Assembly: GCA_903829815.1 (NCBI GenBank)
Contig: CAIKRR010000014.1
Coordinates: 145,024-209,023, forward strand
Origin: an uncultured Pseudomonadota bacterium
GTDB taxonomy: Bacteria > Pseudomonadota > Gammaproteobacteria > Burkholderiales > SG8-39
Length of the DNA stretch: 64,000 nucleotides
Reading direction: 5' to 3'
The notes beneath the pieces were generated by a model. It searched no databases. It had not been told where the DNA came from and saw only the letters and a program-made list of their open reading frames with translations. The translations under genes and the position numbers were made by a program. This document shows, piece by piece, positions 1-8,554 of the stretch; the stretch's first letter is position 1; every line of letters starts with the position of its first letter.

Positions 1-242
1 ACGAACCCTTTGCCGGGGTCGATCCGATCGCCGTCGTCGAGATCCAGCGCATCATCGGTTTCCTGCGCGAGCGCTCGATCGGCGTACTGATCACCGACCA
101 CAATGTCCGCGAAACCCTCGGCATCTGCGATCGGGCCTATATCATCAATGACGGCAGTGTGTTGCGAAGCGGTCATCCCGATGAAATCGTGGCCGACGAA
201 TCCGTGAGGCGCATCTACCTGGGCGAGAACTTCCGACTCTGA
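1..242 (+). CDS. lptB: LptB, LPS export ABC transporter ATPase (3' end only)
   Basis: This is the last 79 codons of the cytoplasmic ATPase of the LptB2FGC transporter, which extracts lipopolysaccharide from the inner membrane. The fragment opens inside the Walker B/D-loop stretch ([11 protein letters not shown], preceded by the last two bases of an Asp codon) and contains the H-loop histidine in LITDHNV. It then shows the family's usual C-terminus (YLGENFRL) and stops with TGA. The 5' part lies outside the window. Lying directly upstream of rpoN is the standard proteobacterial arrangement and supports LptB over other ABC ATPases. Confidence 0.93.
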   Translation, partial: EPFAGVDPIAVVEIQRIIGFLRERSIGVLITDHNVRETLGICDRAYIINDGSVLRSGHPDEIVADESVRRIYLGENFRL

Positions 243-392
243 GCGAGGGCAGCACCGTCACGGGCCGCCTTTGCGTGGCAAAATTCATACCAGCATGAAT
301 TGTCTGCGGTTCGACACCTTTCCGATGGCGTTGTCCGCTCCCGACGAGCCTGTCGCCGAAACCACTCCTTCCACCCCGAGCACGCCCCCGTC

Positions 393-1820
393 ATGAGACA
401 GAGCCTGCAGATTCGCGTGTCGCAGCAACTCGCGCTCACCCCGCAGTTGCAGCAGTCGCTGAAGATTCTGCAACTCTCGGCGCAGGAACTCGACCAGGAA
501 ATCGACCGGGCGCTCGGCGACAACCCATTGCTCGAGCGCGAGGACATACCTGAACCAGCCCGCGATACGGTCTTCGTGGCCGGGGCTGCGCAGCCGGTCA
601 GCGTCGAGATGCCGCGGGAAACAACGCCCGATCAAGGCACGATCATGCAAGACTGGGCCGATGCCGCGTGGATGCCCGGGCCGCGTCGTGACGATGATGA
701 CGAGCGCGATCGCGACGGTGCCCAGATCGCCGGCGACGGGCCGGACCTGCGCGAGCACCTCTTGTCGCAACTGGTGCTGTTGCGGCTCGAACGGCGGGCA
801 CAGGCTCTGCTTGAACTGCTGATCGACGATCTGAATGAAGACGGCTTCATGACTCAGGGCCTGGACGAAATACAGGCCATGCTGCCCGAGGAACTGGGCA
901 TCACCGCCGCTGAAGTGGAACTCGCACTGGCCAGACTCCAGGGACTCGACCCCTGCGGGGTAGGCGCTCGTACCCTGCCCGAATGCCTCGAGTTGCAATT
1001 GCTTGCGCTGCCAGAATCGACCCCGTCGCGCAGTTTCGCGCTGGCGGCGGTGCGCGATCACCTCGAGCTGATCGCGGCACGCGACTTCCCGCGCTTGCGC
1101 AAGCTCCTCGCTTGCGACGATGAAGACCTGCGCGGGCTGCAGCAACTGATCCGCACGCTGAACCCGCGGCCCGGCGCCCAGTTTGCCCGCAGCGAAACGC
1201 GCTATGTCGTTGCCGATATCGTGGTTCGAAAGTCGCGTGGCGAGTGGACCGCGCAACTGAACCCGGCAGCGATGCCCAAATTGCGCGTCAGTCCGGTCTA
1301 CGCCGCCCTGCTGAGCGGCATGCGCGCCGCTGCGAGAGGAGGTCTGTCAACCCAGATGCAGGAAGCCCGCACGCTGATCAAGAACGTTCAGCAGCGCTAC
1401 GAGACGATCCAGCGCATTGCTCAGGCCATCGTCGATCGGCAGCGTCACTTTCTCGACCATGGCGAGGTCGGCATGCGCCCCTTGGTGCTGCGCGAGATCG
1501 CCGATGCGCTCGGTTGTGTCGAGTCGACCGTGTCGCGGGGCACCAACGGCAAGTACATGGCAACGCCGCGCGGTATCTTCGAGCTGAAGTACTTCTTCAG
1601 CAGCCACGTCTCGACAGACTCCGGTGGCGCCTGCTCGGCAACCGCCATTCGCGCACTGATCAGGCAGATGGTGTCCGATGAAGACACGCGACAGCCGCTG
1701 TCCGACAGCCAGATTGCCGACACGTTGGGCAAGCAGGGCATTGTCGTTGCGCGGCGCACCATCGCCAAGTACCGCGAGTCATTGCAGATTCCGCCTGTGA
1801 CTCTTCGCAAATCGCTTTGA
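393..1820 (+). CDS. rpoN: RNA polymerase sigma-54 factor RpoN
   Basis: Sigma-54 directs RNA polymerase to -24/-12 promoters that need an AAA+ activator. The 475-residue product has the Gln/Leu-rich activator-interacting region I at the N-terminus (LQIRVSQQLALTPQLQQS), an acidic region II (DDDDERDRD, about residue 93-101), the core-binding and helix-turn-helix regions, and the RpoN box ARRTIAKYRE at residues 453-462. The open frame extends upstream to 300, but the ATG at 393 gives the conserved MRQSLQIR start and the usual family length, so I chose it. The gene follows lptB and precedes hpf and ptsN, the classic rpoN cluster. Confidence 0.96.
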   Translation: MRQSLQIRVSQQLALTPQLQQSLKILQLSAQELDQEIDRALGDNPLLEREDIPEPARDTVFVAGAAQPVSVEMPRETTPDQGTIMQDWADAAWMPGPRRDDDDERDRDGAQIAGDGPDLREHLLSQLVLLRLERRAQALLELLIDDLNEDGFMTQGLDEIQAMLPEELGITAAEVELALARLQGLDPCGVGARTLPECLELQLLALPESTPSRSFALAAVRDHLELIAARDFPRLRKLLACDDEDLRGLQQLIRTLNPRPGAQFARSETRYVVADIVVRKSRGEWTAQLNPAAMPKLRVSPVYAALLSGMRAAARGGLSTQMQEARTLIKNVQQRYETIQRIAQAIVDRQRHFLDHGEVGMRPLVLREIADALGCVESTVSRGTNGKYMATPRGIFELKYFFSSHVSTDSGGACSATAIRALIRQMVSDEDTRQPLSDSQIADTLGKQGIVVARRTIAKYRESLQIPPVTLRKSL

Positions 1821-1930
1821 GCCCGCGCGAACAAAAAGCGTTTGACAGGGGCATACTGGACATCAGGTTGGTGGCGATGCACTCGTCATCGATCCCGGGA
1901 TGTTCATACCACCCAGCGGAGGAACAGAGC

Positions 1931-2260
1931 ATGAACCTGAGTGTCAGCGGTCATCATCTGAGTGTCACACCGGCCATCCGAACCTATGTCGAGAGCAAGC
2001 TCGAGCGTGTATTGCGTCACTTCGACCACATCATCGACGTGCACGTGATCCTCTCGGTGCAGAAACTGCGTCAATGTGCCGAGGTCACCCTGCATGCGAG
2101 CGGCAAGGACATCTTCGCGCAGGCTGAGCACGAAAACCTCTATGCGGCCATCGACGAATTGATCGACAAGCTTGACCGTGCAGTCATGAAGCACAAGGAT
2201 CGGGCCTACGGACATCCGCACGAATCACTGAAGCACCACGAACCGGACGAAGCTGTCTGA
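1931..2260 (+). CDS. hpf: Ribosome hibernation promoting factor (short HPF/YfiA family)
   Basis: Small ribosome-binding protein (109 aa) that helps form inactive 100S ribosomes in slow growth. It begins MNLSVSGHHLSVTPAIRTYV, the family's N-terminal beta strand and helix, and ends with a charged tail. It is the short form without the C-terminal dimerisation domain. The ATG at 1931 follows a GGAGGA ribosome-binding site at about 1917-1922. The frame is open from 1817, but that extension has no family similarity. It sits between rpoN and ptsN, as in many proteobacteria, and a 110-base spacer after rpoN leaves room for its own promoter. Confidence 0.94.
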   Translation: MNLSVSGHHLSVTPAIRTYVESKLERVLRHFDHIIDVHVILSVQKLRQCAEVTLHASGKDIFAQAEHENLYAAIDELIDKLDRAVMKHKDRAYGHPHESLKHHEPDEAV

Positions 2261-2278
2261 GCGGACACCCGTTCATCC

Positions 2279-2764
2279 ATGCAGACCCTGGCAAATCTCC
2301 TTTCGCCCCAGCGCATCGTTCTCGACCTCGAGGCCAGCAGCAAGAAGCGGCTGTTCGAGCAAGCCGGCCTGCTGTTCGAGAACACGCACGATCTGCCGCG
2401 GGTTCGAGTCTATGACAGCCTGTTTGCCCGCGAACGGCTGGGCTCCACCGGCCTGGGCCAGGGCGTTGCCATCCCGCATGGCCGCATCAAGGGGCTGCGC
2501 GGCACCGCCGGCGCACTGCTGCGGTTGCGCACACCAATCCCCTTCGAGGCACCCGACGGTGCACCGGTCGGGCTGGCCTTCGTGCTGATGGTGCCCGAGC
2601 GGGCAAGCAGTCGGCACCTTGCCATCCTTTCACAACTGGCCGAACTACTGTCCGACCGACCGCTGCGCGAGCAACTGCAGTCGGCGCCCGATACGGCCAC
2701 CATCCACCAGATACTCTCGACCTGGCAACCCCATGTTACAGACCAGCGTAGCGCGACTCGTTGA
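2279..2764 (+). CDS. ptsN: PTS IIA-Ntr nitrogen-regulatory phosphocarrier
   Basis: EIIA-Ntr, the terminal phosphoacceptor of the regulatory PTS-Ntr relay (PtsP-PtsO-PtsN), which links carbon, nitrogen and potassium status to gene control rather than moving sugar. The 161-residue protein has the PTS_EIIA type 2 fold with the phosphorylated histidine in VAIPHGRIKG (His67). It starts 18 bases after hpf stops, and its last 32 bases overlap the start of hprK in another frame, so the two are probably translated together. Confidence 0.95.
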   Translation: MQTLANLLSPQRIVLDLEASSKKRLFEQAGLLFENTHDLPRVRVYDSLFARERLGSTGLGQGVAIPHGRIKGLRGTAGALLRLRTPIPFEAPDGAPVGLAFVLMVPERASSRHLAILSQLAELLSDRPLREQLQSAPDTATIHQILSTWQPHVTDQRSATR

Positions 2765-3716
2765 AGACAATGGCGGCAAGCTCGGCTTGCAATGGCGCTG
2801 CGGCAACGGCCGTGGGCTGATCGCGCGTGACCCGTCGGAGTCGGCCGCCACAGTCGGCCACCTGAACCTCATACACCCCAACCGCATTCAGGTTCTCGGC
2901 CCGCACGAGGATGCACACCTGCAAGCCCTGTCCGCCACTGCACTGGCAGAGCTTCTGGGCACGCTCATGGCAGCACGGCCTGCCGCGCTGATCGTGGCCG
3001 ATGGCCTCACCGTGCCGGCCGACCTCCTGGCTGCCGCCCAGAGCGCCCGCATCGACCTCCTGTCCACTGCTCAACCCGCTCACTGGATCATCGACAAACT
3101 GCGGCGCTATCTGGCACGCGCCCTGGCAGAATCCACCGAACGTCACGGCGTGTTCGTCGACGTGCTGGGTGTCGGCGTCCTGATCACCGGTGATTCAGGC
3201 TCGGGCAAGAGCGAACTGGGTCTCGAACTGATCAGTCGCGGCCACGGCCTGGTGGCCGATGACGTCGTCGACATCTCGCGCATCTCTGCCAGCACCCTCG
3301 AAGGTCACTGCCCTGCCCTGCTCAAGGACTTTCTGGAAGTTCGTGGCCTGGGCGTACTCAACATCAGGACGGTATTCGGTGAAACGGCGGTTCGCCCACG
3401 CATGATCCTGCGCTTGATCGTTCACCTCGATCGGCCCTCGCAACAGGTAGTGGCCGAACGTCTGCCGCTGCACGCTCTGTCGGAAGAAGTGCTGGGGGTC
3501 ACGATACCCAAGGTCGTGATACCCGTGGCCGCCGGACGAAACCTTGCGGTACTGCTCGAAGCAGCCGTGCGCAACTGGGTGTTGCGCAATCGAGGGCTCG
3601 ACAGCACCGCCGAATTCATTCAGCGACAACAGGCCGCGATGCTGGCCGACTCATCCGACCCATCCGACTCATCCGAAACCGCGGACACCCGCGCCGAATC
3701 AGGCAAACCACGCTGA
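2733..3716 (+). CDS. hprK: HPr kinase/phosphorylase
   Basis: Bifunctional enzyme that phosphorylates and dephosphorylates a serine on HPr-type proteins. In betaproteobacteria it belongs to the regulatory PTS. The 327-residue product has an N-terminal domain, the P-loop GDSGSGKS at residues 153-160, and the family signature around LEVRGLGVLNIRTVFG. The ATG at 2733 inside the ptsN 3' end matches the family start; the frame is open from 2619 but that stretch is non-homologous. The C-terminal tail is Ser/Asp-rich and encoded by a 9-base tandem repeat. rapZ follows, as usual, but a PsiF-like gene lies in between. Confidence 0.94.
   Translation: MLQTSVARLVEDNGGKLGLQWRCGNGRGLIARDPSESAATVGHLNLIHPNRIQVLGPHEDAHLQALSATALAELLGTLMAARPAALIVADGLTVPADLLAAAQSARIDLLSTAQPAHWIIDKLRRYLARALAESTERHGVFVDVLGVGVLITGDSGSGKSELGLELISRGHGLVADDVVDISRISASTLEGHCPALLKDFLEVRGLGVLNIRTVFGETAVRPRMILRLIVHLDRPSQQVVAERLPLHALSEEVLGVTIPKVVIPVAAGRNLAVLLEAAVRNWVLRNRGLDSTAEFIQRQQAAMLADSSDPSDSSETADTRAESGKPR
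3651..3677 (+). repeat. Three 9-base tandem repeats in the hprK 3' end
   Basis: TCATCCGAC is repeated three times (second copy starts with C, third ends with A) in frame with hprK, giving the Ser-Asp/Pro-rich tail SSDPSDSSE. The tail lies beyond the conserved kinase domain, so copy-number change would probably be tolerated. Confidence 0.8.
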
Positions 3717-3760
3717 CCAGACGCTGCCAGGCCCCCATCGGCCTGAAGCGCCCCCACGCA

Positions 3761-3786
3761 TTGAAACGCAACAAAGTCCCTATAAT
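3761..3786 (+). promoter_or_regulatory. Probable sigma-70 promoter for the PsiF-like gene
   Basis: A perfect TATAAT -10 box lies at 3781-3786, with TTGAAA at 3761-3766. The 14-base spacer is shorter than ideal, so the -35 assignment is weak. It sits in the 150-base gap between hprK and the PsiF-like gene, about 80 bases before its start codon, and suggests separate transcription of that gene and rapZ. Confidence 0.5.
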
Positions 3787-3866
3787 CGTACGCACATGCC
3801 TGCCGAACGCCGATCCGGCGCGGATCAGGGCGGCTTCTGGCGTGTTACCTCAACCGGGAGATTCGA

Positions 3867-4145
3867 ATGCGCAGACTACTGACCACGCTCGCGATCGTCG
3901 GCCTCGTTGCAGCATCGACAGCACACGCAGCCACACCGCAACAGGAGAAAATGGGGGCCTGCAACAAGGAGGCTACCGGCATGAAGGGCGATGATCGCAA
4001 GGACTTCATGAAGAAGTGTCTGAGCGCAGAGGCGCCGCCGGCCAAGATGACCCAGCAGGAGAAGATGACAGCGTGCAACAAGGAAGCCAGCGGCAAGAAG
4101 GGCGATGAGCGCAAGGACTTCATGAGCACCTGTCTCAAGGGCTGA
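3867..4145 (+). CDS. PsiF-like secreted protein with two PsiF repeats
   Basis: A 92-residue exported protein of unknown molecular function. A signal peptide (MRRLLTTLAIVGLVAASTAHA) is followed by two copies of the PsiF repeat, each with the pattern QQEKM-ACNKEA-G-KGD-RKDFM--CL, so each carries two cysteines that could form a disulfide. The two copies are also direct DNA repeats offset by 114 bases (about 3942-4028 and 4056-4142), showing internal duplication. PsiF was named for phosphate-starvation induction in E. coli; whether that holds here is unknown. A GGGAG ribosome-binding site precedes the ATG. It stops 9 bases before rapZ. Confidence 0.85.
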   Translation: MRRLLTTLAIVGLVAASTAHAATPQQEKMGACNKEATGMKGDDRKDFMKKCLSAEAPPAKMTQQEKMTACNKEASGKKGDERKDFMSTCLKG

Positions 4146-4154
4146 GCGGACGGC

Positions 4155-5018
4155 ATGCTCCTCGTGGTCATCACCGGGCTCTCGGGCTCGGGCAAGAGCG
4201 TCGCCATCAACGTGCTCGAGGATGCTGATTTCTACTGTGTCGACAATCTGCCGGCGCCTCTGGTACCCGAGACGGTTCGGTTTCTGCGTGACAATCAGCA
4301 CGAGCGGGTCGCCATCACCGTCGACGCCCGTTCGGGCGGCAGTCTTGCCGGCATTCCCGAGAGCCTTGCCGCGCTGCGCAGTCAGGGCGTGGATGTACGG
4401 CTGATCTTTCTGAACGCACGCATCGGGTCGCTGGTCCGTCGCTTCAAGGAAACACGTCGCAAGCATCCCTTGAGCGACGGCACCCGCACGCTTGAAGAAT
4501 GTCTTGCTCATGAAGCGGCGCTGGTCGCACCGCTTGCCGAGTCGGCACATGTGATCGACACCAGCGATCTCGCACCCAATGCGCTCAGAGCCTGGATCAA
4601 GGATCTGGTCGAAGTGGGGCAGGACAACCTCACACTCATCTTCGAATCGTTCGGCTACAAGAACGGGCTGCCCCTCAACGCCGACCTGGTGTTCGACGTG
4701 CGCCACTTGCCCAACCCGTTCTACGACCCGACCTTGCGACCGTTCAGCGGCCTTGACCGGCCGGTGACCGAATTTCTGGAAGCGCAGCCCGATGTTCCGG
4801 TGCTGCTCTCGCAGATCGGCGACTTCATCGAGCGGTGGCTTCCGGCCTACCGGCGCGATAATCGATCCTACCTGTGTGTTGCCATTGGCTGCACCGGCGG
4901 ACAGCACCGCTCGGTCTACCTGGCCGAACAACTGGCAGTGCGCTTCCGTCCGTCGACGCCGGTACTCATTCGCCATCGTCAACTCGACACCGTGGCCAGA
5001 GCGCAGGCCGGGCGTTAA
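4155..5018 (+). CDS. rapZ: RapZ, RNase adaptor / nucleotide-binding protein
   Basis: RapZ (YvcJ family, 287 aa) is known in enterobacteria as an RNA-binding adaptor that brings small RNAs controlling glucosamine-6-phosphate synthase to RNase E. It has the N-terminal P-loop GLSGSGKS at residues 8-15 and the conserved C-terminal GCTGGQHRSVYLAEQLA. The length is normal for the family. It follows hprK in most betaproteobacteria; here the PsiF-like gene intervenes. The role in this organism is inferred from family and context. Confidence 0.94.
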   Translation: MLLVVITGLSGSGKSVAINVLEDADFYCVDNLPAPLVPETVRFLRDNQHERVAITVDARSGGSLAGIPESLAALRSQGVDVRLIFLNARIGSLVRRFKETRRKHPLSDGTRTLEECLAHEAALVAPLAESAHVIDTSDLAPNALRAWIKDLVEVGQDNLTLIFESFGYKNGLPLNADLVFDVRHLPNPFYDPTLRPFSGLDRPVTEFLEAQPDVPVLLSQIGDFIERWLPAYRRDNRSYLCVAIGCTGGQHRSVYLAEQLAVRFRPSTPVLIRHRQLDTVARAQAGR

Positions 5019-5061
5019 GCTCTCGGTCCGATTCTCGATCAAGCTACAGGATGTACTCGCC

Positions 5062-5691
5062 ATGACCCCAGCACGCAGCGTTACCGTCGCCCTTACGGGC
5101 GCTTCCGGCATGGCCTACGGTCTGCGCCTGCTCGAGTGCCTGGTGAAAAGTGGCGTTCGCGTTTCGCTCCTCTACACCCAGGCAGCTCACGTGGTCGCCA
5201 AGCAGGAACTGGACCTCGTCCTGCCACCCCGTGCCACCGACGCCGAGCGATACTTTGGCGAACGCTACGGTGCCCAGCCCGGGCAGTTGCGCGCCTACGG
5301 TCGAGAAGACTGGTTCTCGCCGGTTGCATCCGGATCAAACCCCAATGACGCGATGGTGATCTGCCCGTGCACGATGGGTACGCTCGCATCGCTCGCAGCC
5401 GGCATGTCCGACAACCTGATCGAGCGGGCAGCCGACGTCACGATGAAGGAGCGTCGAACCCTCGTGATCGTGCCCCGTGAAGCGCCGTTCTCGGTCGTTC
5501 ACCTCGAGAACATGCTGCGTCTGGCCCGTGCCGGCGTCGTCATCCTGCCAGCCAATCCGGGCTTCTATCACCGCCCCACGCAGGTGGAGGCGATCATCGA
5601 CTTCATCGTGGCACGCATCCTCGATCACATCGGCGTGCCGCACGAACTGATGGCCCGCTGGGGGCGTGGCGAGGCGGGTGCCGCCTCGTGA
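5062..5691 (+). CDS. ubiX: UbiX flavin prenyltransferase
   Basis: Makes prenylated FMN from FMN and dimethylallyl phosphate, the cofactor of UbiD-type decarboxylases in ubiquinone synthesis. The 209-residue protein shows the N-terminal FMN motif TGASGMAYG, the GSNPNDAMVICPCTMGTLA segment and the conserved PREAPFSVVHLENM. The ATG at 5062 was chosen because the longer frame (from 4792) overlaps rapZ. The stop overlaps the GTG start of the next gene. No ubiD lies in the window. Confidence 0.94.
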   Translation: MTPARSVTVALTGASGMAYGLRLLECLVKSGVRVSLLYTQAAHVVAKQELDLVLPPRATDAERYFGERYGAQPGQLRAYGREDWFSPVASGSNPNDAMVICPCTMGTLASLAAGMSDNLIERAADVTMKERRTLVIVPREAPFSVVHLENMLRLARAGVVILPANPGFYHRPTQVEAIIDFIVARILDHIGVPHELMARWGRGEAGAAS

Positions 5692-6290
5692 GCGACATGA
5701 CGATCGGTGATCTGCCGATCTTTCCACTCAACACGGTGCTGTTTCCCGACGGGCTTCTGCCGCTGCGCATCTTCGAGGCGCGCTACATGGACATGGCGCG
5801 CAATGCGCTGAGAACCGGTACGCCGTTCGGGGTCTGTCGCATCCGTGCAGGCGCCGAGGTGGGCGCACCTGCCGAGCCTGAATCGGTGGGGACGCTGGCC
5901 CACATCATCGACTGTGACATGGAGCAACTGGGACTCCTCCTGGTGCGAACCCGGGGTGGCGATCGCTTCCGGGTCCTGGAGAGCCGTGTCACCAGCCAGG
6001 GGCTGATACTGGCCCGGGTGCAGCGTCTGCCGCTGGCCGAAGACTCACCCCTGCCCGAAGCCTATCGAGCATGCGTCCGACTGCTCAACGCGGTGGCCAC
6101 TCAGCAGAAGGAAGCGCCCTTTCTCGATCCGCAGCGTCCCGACTCAGCGCACTGGGTCGGACATCGACTGAGCGAGATACTGCCCTTGCCCGGCTCGATC
6201 AGGCAGCAGTTGCTCGAACTCGATGACAGCCTGGCACGCCTGCAGGTACTGATGCAGTTTCTCGAAAAACACGGTCTGGTGATCCGCTGA
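5688..6290 (+). CDS. LON substrate-binding-domain protein (peptidase S16 N-terminal-like)
   Basis: A 200-residue stand-alone LON N-terminal domain, the part that binds substrates in Lon protease, without the ATPase or protease parts. The conserved start (LPIFPLNTVLFPDGLLPLRI) followed by FEARYMDM is clear. The start is GTG at 5688, overlapping the ubiX stop (GTGA), or ATG at 5697. Stand-alone members are common in proteobacteria and their role is not established. It ends convergently with mutY. Confidence 0.88.
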   Translation: MSDMTIGDLPIFPLNTVLFPDGLLPLRIFEARYMDMARNALRTGTPFGVCRIRAGAEVGAPAEPESVGTLAHIIDCDMEQLGLLLVRTRGGDRFRVLESRVTSQGLILARVQRLPLAEDSPLPEAYRACVRLLNAVATQQKEAPFLDPQRPDSAHWVGHRLSEILPLPGSIRQQLLELDDSLARLQVLMQFLEKHGLVIR

Positions 6291-6346
6291 AATCGAACGC
6301 TGAACCGGGCCCTGAAAAGATCTCCGCCGCGTCGCTGAAGGGCGTC

Positions 6347-7507
6347 TCACGCAGGCAGATCGAGAGCTCCCTGCGGGGATTGCCCAGCGCAGAGGCTGGC
6401 CAGAATACGGCGCACCGGTACCGGTACTGCCGCCGATCCTGCCTCGGCAAGCGGCAGCCAGAGTGCACCGGGCTCGCCAAGGCTTGCCTGCCTGCCCAGA
6501 ACCCGCACGGCCAGAGGATCGATATCGAGCGAAAAGTGGGTAAACCCGTGGCGCAGACGCGGCAGCGGGCGTAGCTCGATCACTTCAAGCCCGAATCGTT
6601 GGCGGGCCACGAGCACTGGATCGTCGCCCGCCTGCAACTCAGGCAGACTCCAGAGCCCGCCCCAGATGCCGGTCGACGGACGGCGCTCGAGGAGCACGTC
6701 ATCGCCTTGCAAGAGCACGAGCATCGAGGTGGCGCGAAGCGGTTGCACCCGGCGTGCCCTGGGCGTGGGCAATTCGTGAACCCTGTTCTGCAGACGGGCC
6801 TCACAATCGACGGCGACCGGGCAGCGCTCACAGGCAGGACGGGCGCGCGTGCACACCGTTGCTCCAAGGTCCATCAGCCCCTGACAGTAGGCAATGAGGT
6901 CTTCTGACGCGGATACCGGGGATGCTGGGGATACCTCGGAAGACCGGGACACACCCGGCAGGAAGGTCTCGGCAACGGCCCAGAGCCGCGCAAGCACTGC
7001 GCTCGAGGCTGGCAGACCCTCAATCGCCTGATGGCGCGCCAGTACCCGCTTGACGTTGCCATCGAGAATGGCCTCACGCGCGCCGAACGCAAAAGTGGCG
7101 ATGGCTGCTGCGGTGGAGCGCCCTATGCCGGGCAGTTGCTCGATGGCCTCGCGGCTGGCCGGCATCTGCCCTGCGTGCCGCTCGACCATCAGTGCGGCCG
7201 CACGATGCAGATTGCGCGCCCGCGAGTAGTAGCCAAGCCCGCTCCACAATTGCATGACCGCATCGATGGGAGCAGCCGCCAGCGACGATATGTCAGGGAA
7301 ACGCGCAAGGAAACGCTCGTAGTAGGGCATCACGGTGCCTACCTGGGTCTGTTGCAGCATGATCTCCGAGAGCCAGATGCGGTAAGCGTCTCGCGTGTTC
7401 TGCCAGGGCAGATCGTGGCGCCCCTGACGCCGCTGCCAGTCGATCAGGCGTGCCGAAAATGACGCTGCCCCATCGGGGCGAGGCGCCGCATCCTGCCGCT
7501 CAGGCAT
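6347..7507 (-). CDS. mutY: MutY adenine DNA glycosylase
   Basis: Removes adenine mispaired with 8-oxoguanine. The protein (about 386 aa) has the catalytic glutamate in LSEIMLQQTQV, the helix-hairpin-helix LPGIGRSTAAAI, the catalytic aspartate in LDGNVKRV, the [4Fe-4S] ligand pattern C-x6-C-x2-C-x5-C (CTRARPACERCPVAVDC), and a C-terminal Nudix-like domain that recognises 8-oxoG. The ATG at 7507 overlaps the upstream 5'-nucleotidase stop by 8 bases (ATGCCTGA), which suggests coupling and decides the start. A Ser/Pro-rich insert (RSSEVSPASPVSAS) between the glycosylase lobes is unusual but looks harmless. Confidence 0.95.
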   Translation of the reverse strand: MPERQDAAPRPDGAASFSARLIDWQRRQGRHDLPWQNTRDAYRIWLSEIMLQQTQVGTVMPYYERFLARFPDISSLAAAPIDAVMQLWSGLGYYSRARNLHRAAALMVERHAGQMPASREAIEQLPGIGRSTAAAIATFAFGAREAILDGNVKRVLARHQAIEGLPASSAVLARLWAVAETFLPGVSRSSEVSPASPVSASEDLIAYCQGLMDLGATVCTRARPACERCPVAVDCEARLQNRVHELPTPRARRVQPLRATSMLVLLQGDDVLLERRPSTGIWGGLWSLPELQAGDDPVLVARQRFGLEVIELRPLPRLRHGFTHFSLDIDPLAVRVLGRQASLGEPGALWLPLAEAGSAAVPVPVRRILASLCAGQSPQGALDLPA

Positions 7508-8405
7508 TGGATACGCCAAACGGCACATGACCCGCTGCAACGTGCTGCCGCGCCGAGTCCACGTGCGAGGTCTGGTCGTCAAAGTAGATATCGGCGCCGA
7601 AGGTCTTCAGGAACTCGCCCTTGTCGAGCCCACCCAGGAAGAGCGCTTCGTCGATACGGATCTCCCAGGCGCGCAGCGTGCGGATAACGCGCTCATGCGC
7701 CGGTGCCCCGCGCGCGGTTACGAGCGCGGTACGAATCGGCGACTGCTCCATCGGGTACTCCGACTGGATCCGGTGCAGCGCAGACAAAAAGGTCTTGAAA
7801 GGCCCACCCGAGAGCGGTTCACGCGCCGCGCTCGATTCGCTCGAGTGAAAGGCATCAAGCCCGTCGCGCTTGAACACCCGCTCGGCCTCATCGGAAAAAA
7901 GGACTGCATCACCATCGAAGGCGATACGTAACTGTGCCGTGCGGTCAGCGGCATGATCGACGTTGGAGGGCACGATCGTTGCAGCGGCAAACCCGTCGGC
8001 CAGTGCGCGGCGCACATCGAGCGGGTTGGTCGACAAAAAGAGGTGTGTGCCAAAACTCGGCACATAGGGGTAGGTACTCTCGCCACCGGTGAAGACCGCA
8101 CGCGTGATGTCCAGACCATAGTGGCGTATCGAATGAAAGACCCGCAGTCCGGTATCGGCGGTGTTGCGCGACAGAAGCACCACTTCGACCCGGTGTCGTG
8201 CCGGTTCGCGGGCATTGAGCGCGAGGAGCTTCTGCACCAGCATGAAAGCCACGCCTGGCTCGAGCACTTCCTCTTCGCGCGCCAGCTGATAGGCATGATA
8301 GGCCTGGACGCCGCGCTCTTCGAATACCCGATTCGATTCCTCGAGATCAAACAGGGCCCGCGAAGATATCGCCACTACCAGAACATCATCGAGATTGGCC
8401 GGCAT
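7500..8405 (-). CDS. 5'-nucleotidase (cytosolic 5'-nucleotidase family)
   Basis: A 301-residue member of the bacterial 5'-nucleotidase family related to eukaryotic cytosolic 5'-nucleotidase I, predicted to dephosphorylate nucleoside monophosphates. Recognisable segments are the N-terminal VVAISSRALFDLEESN, the VVLLSRN motif, FDGDAVLFSDEAE with the catalytic-type aspartates, and the C-terminal FFDDQ-like IYFDDQTSHVDSA. There is no signal peptide, so it acts in the cytoplasm. It follows tRNA-Gly on the same strand and overlaps mutY. Confidence 0.86.
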   Translation of the reverse strand: MPANLDDVLVVAISSRALFDLEESNRVFEERGVQAYHAYQLAREEEVLEPGVAFMLVQKLLALNAREPARHRVEVVLLSRNTADTGLRVFHSIRHYGLDITRAVFTGGESTYPYVPSFGTHLFLSTNPLDVRRALADGFAAATIVPSNVDHAADRTAQLRIAFDGDAVLFSDEAERVFKRDGLDAFHSSESSAAREPLSGGPFKTFLSALHRIQSEYPMEQSPIRTALVTARGAPAHERVIRTLRAWEIRIDEALFLGGLDKGEFLKTFGADIYFDDQTSHVDSARQHVAAGHVPFGVSNA

Positions 8406-8462
8406 GCGGTTTGGGGCAACACCCAGGAGGCAGTGCGAAGATGAGGCAACTCAGCGGCGGGC

Positions 8463-8536
8463 TGGAGCGGGTGAAGGGAATCGAACCCTCGTATGCAGCT
8501 TGGGAAGCTGCCGTTCTGCCATTGAACTACACCCGC
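8463..8536 (-). tRNA. tRNA-Gly (anticodon CCC)
   Basis: On the minus strand the 74 bases fold as a full cloverleaf: acceptor GCGGGTG/CACCCGC, D stem GTTC/GAAC, anticodon stem GCAGC/GCTGC with loop TTCCCAA (anticodon CCC), T arm around GGTTCGATTCC, discriminator T and an encoded CCA end. It lies 57 bases before the 5'-nucleotidase gene. Confidence 0.97.
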
Positions 8537-8548
8537 GGCAGGGCCCTG

Positions 8549-8554
8549 ATTGTA
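8549..8554 (-). promoter_or_regulatory. Candidate -10 box for tRNA-Gly
   Basis: TACAAT on the minus strand lies 12 bases before the mature 5' end of tRNA-Gly, a sensible place for its promoter. I see no convincing -35 hexamer, so this stays a candidate. Confidence 0.4.
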
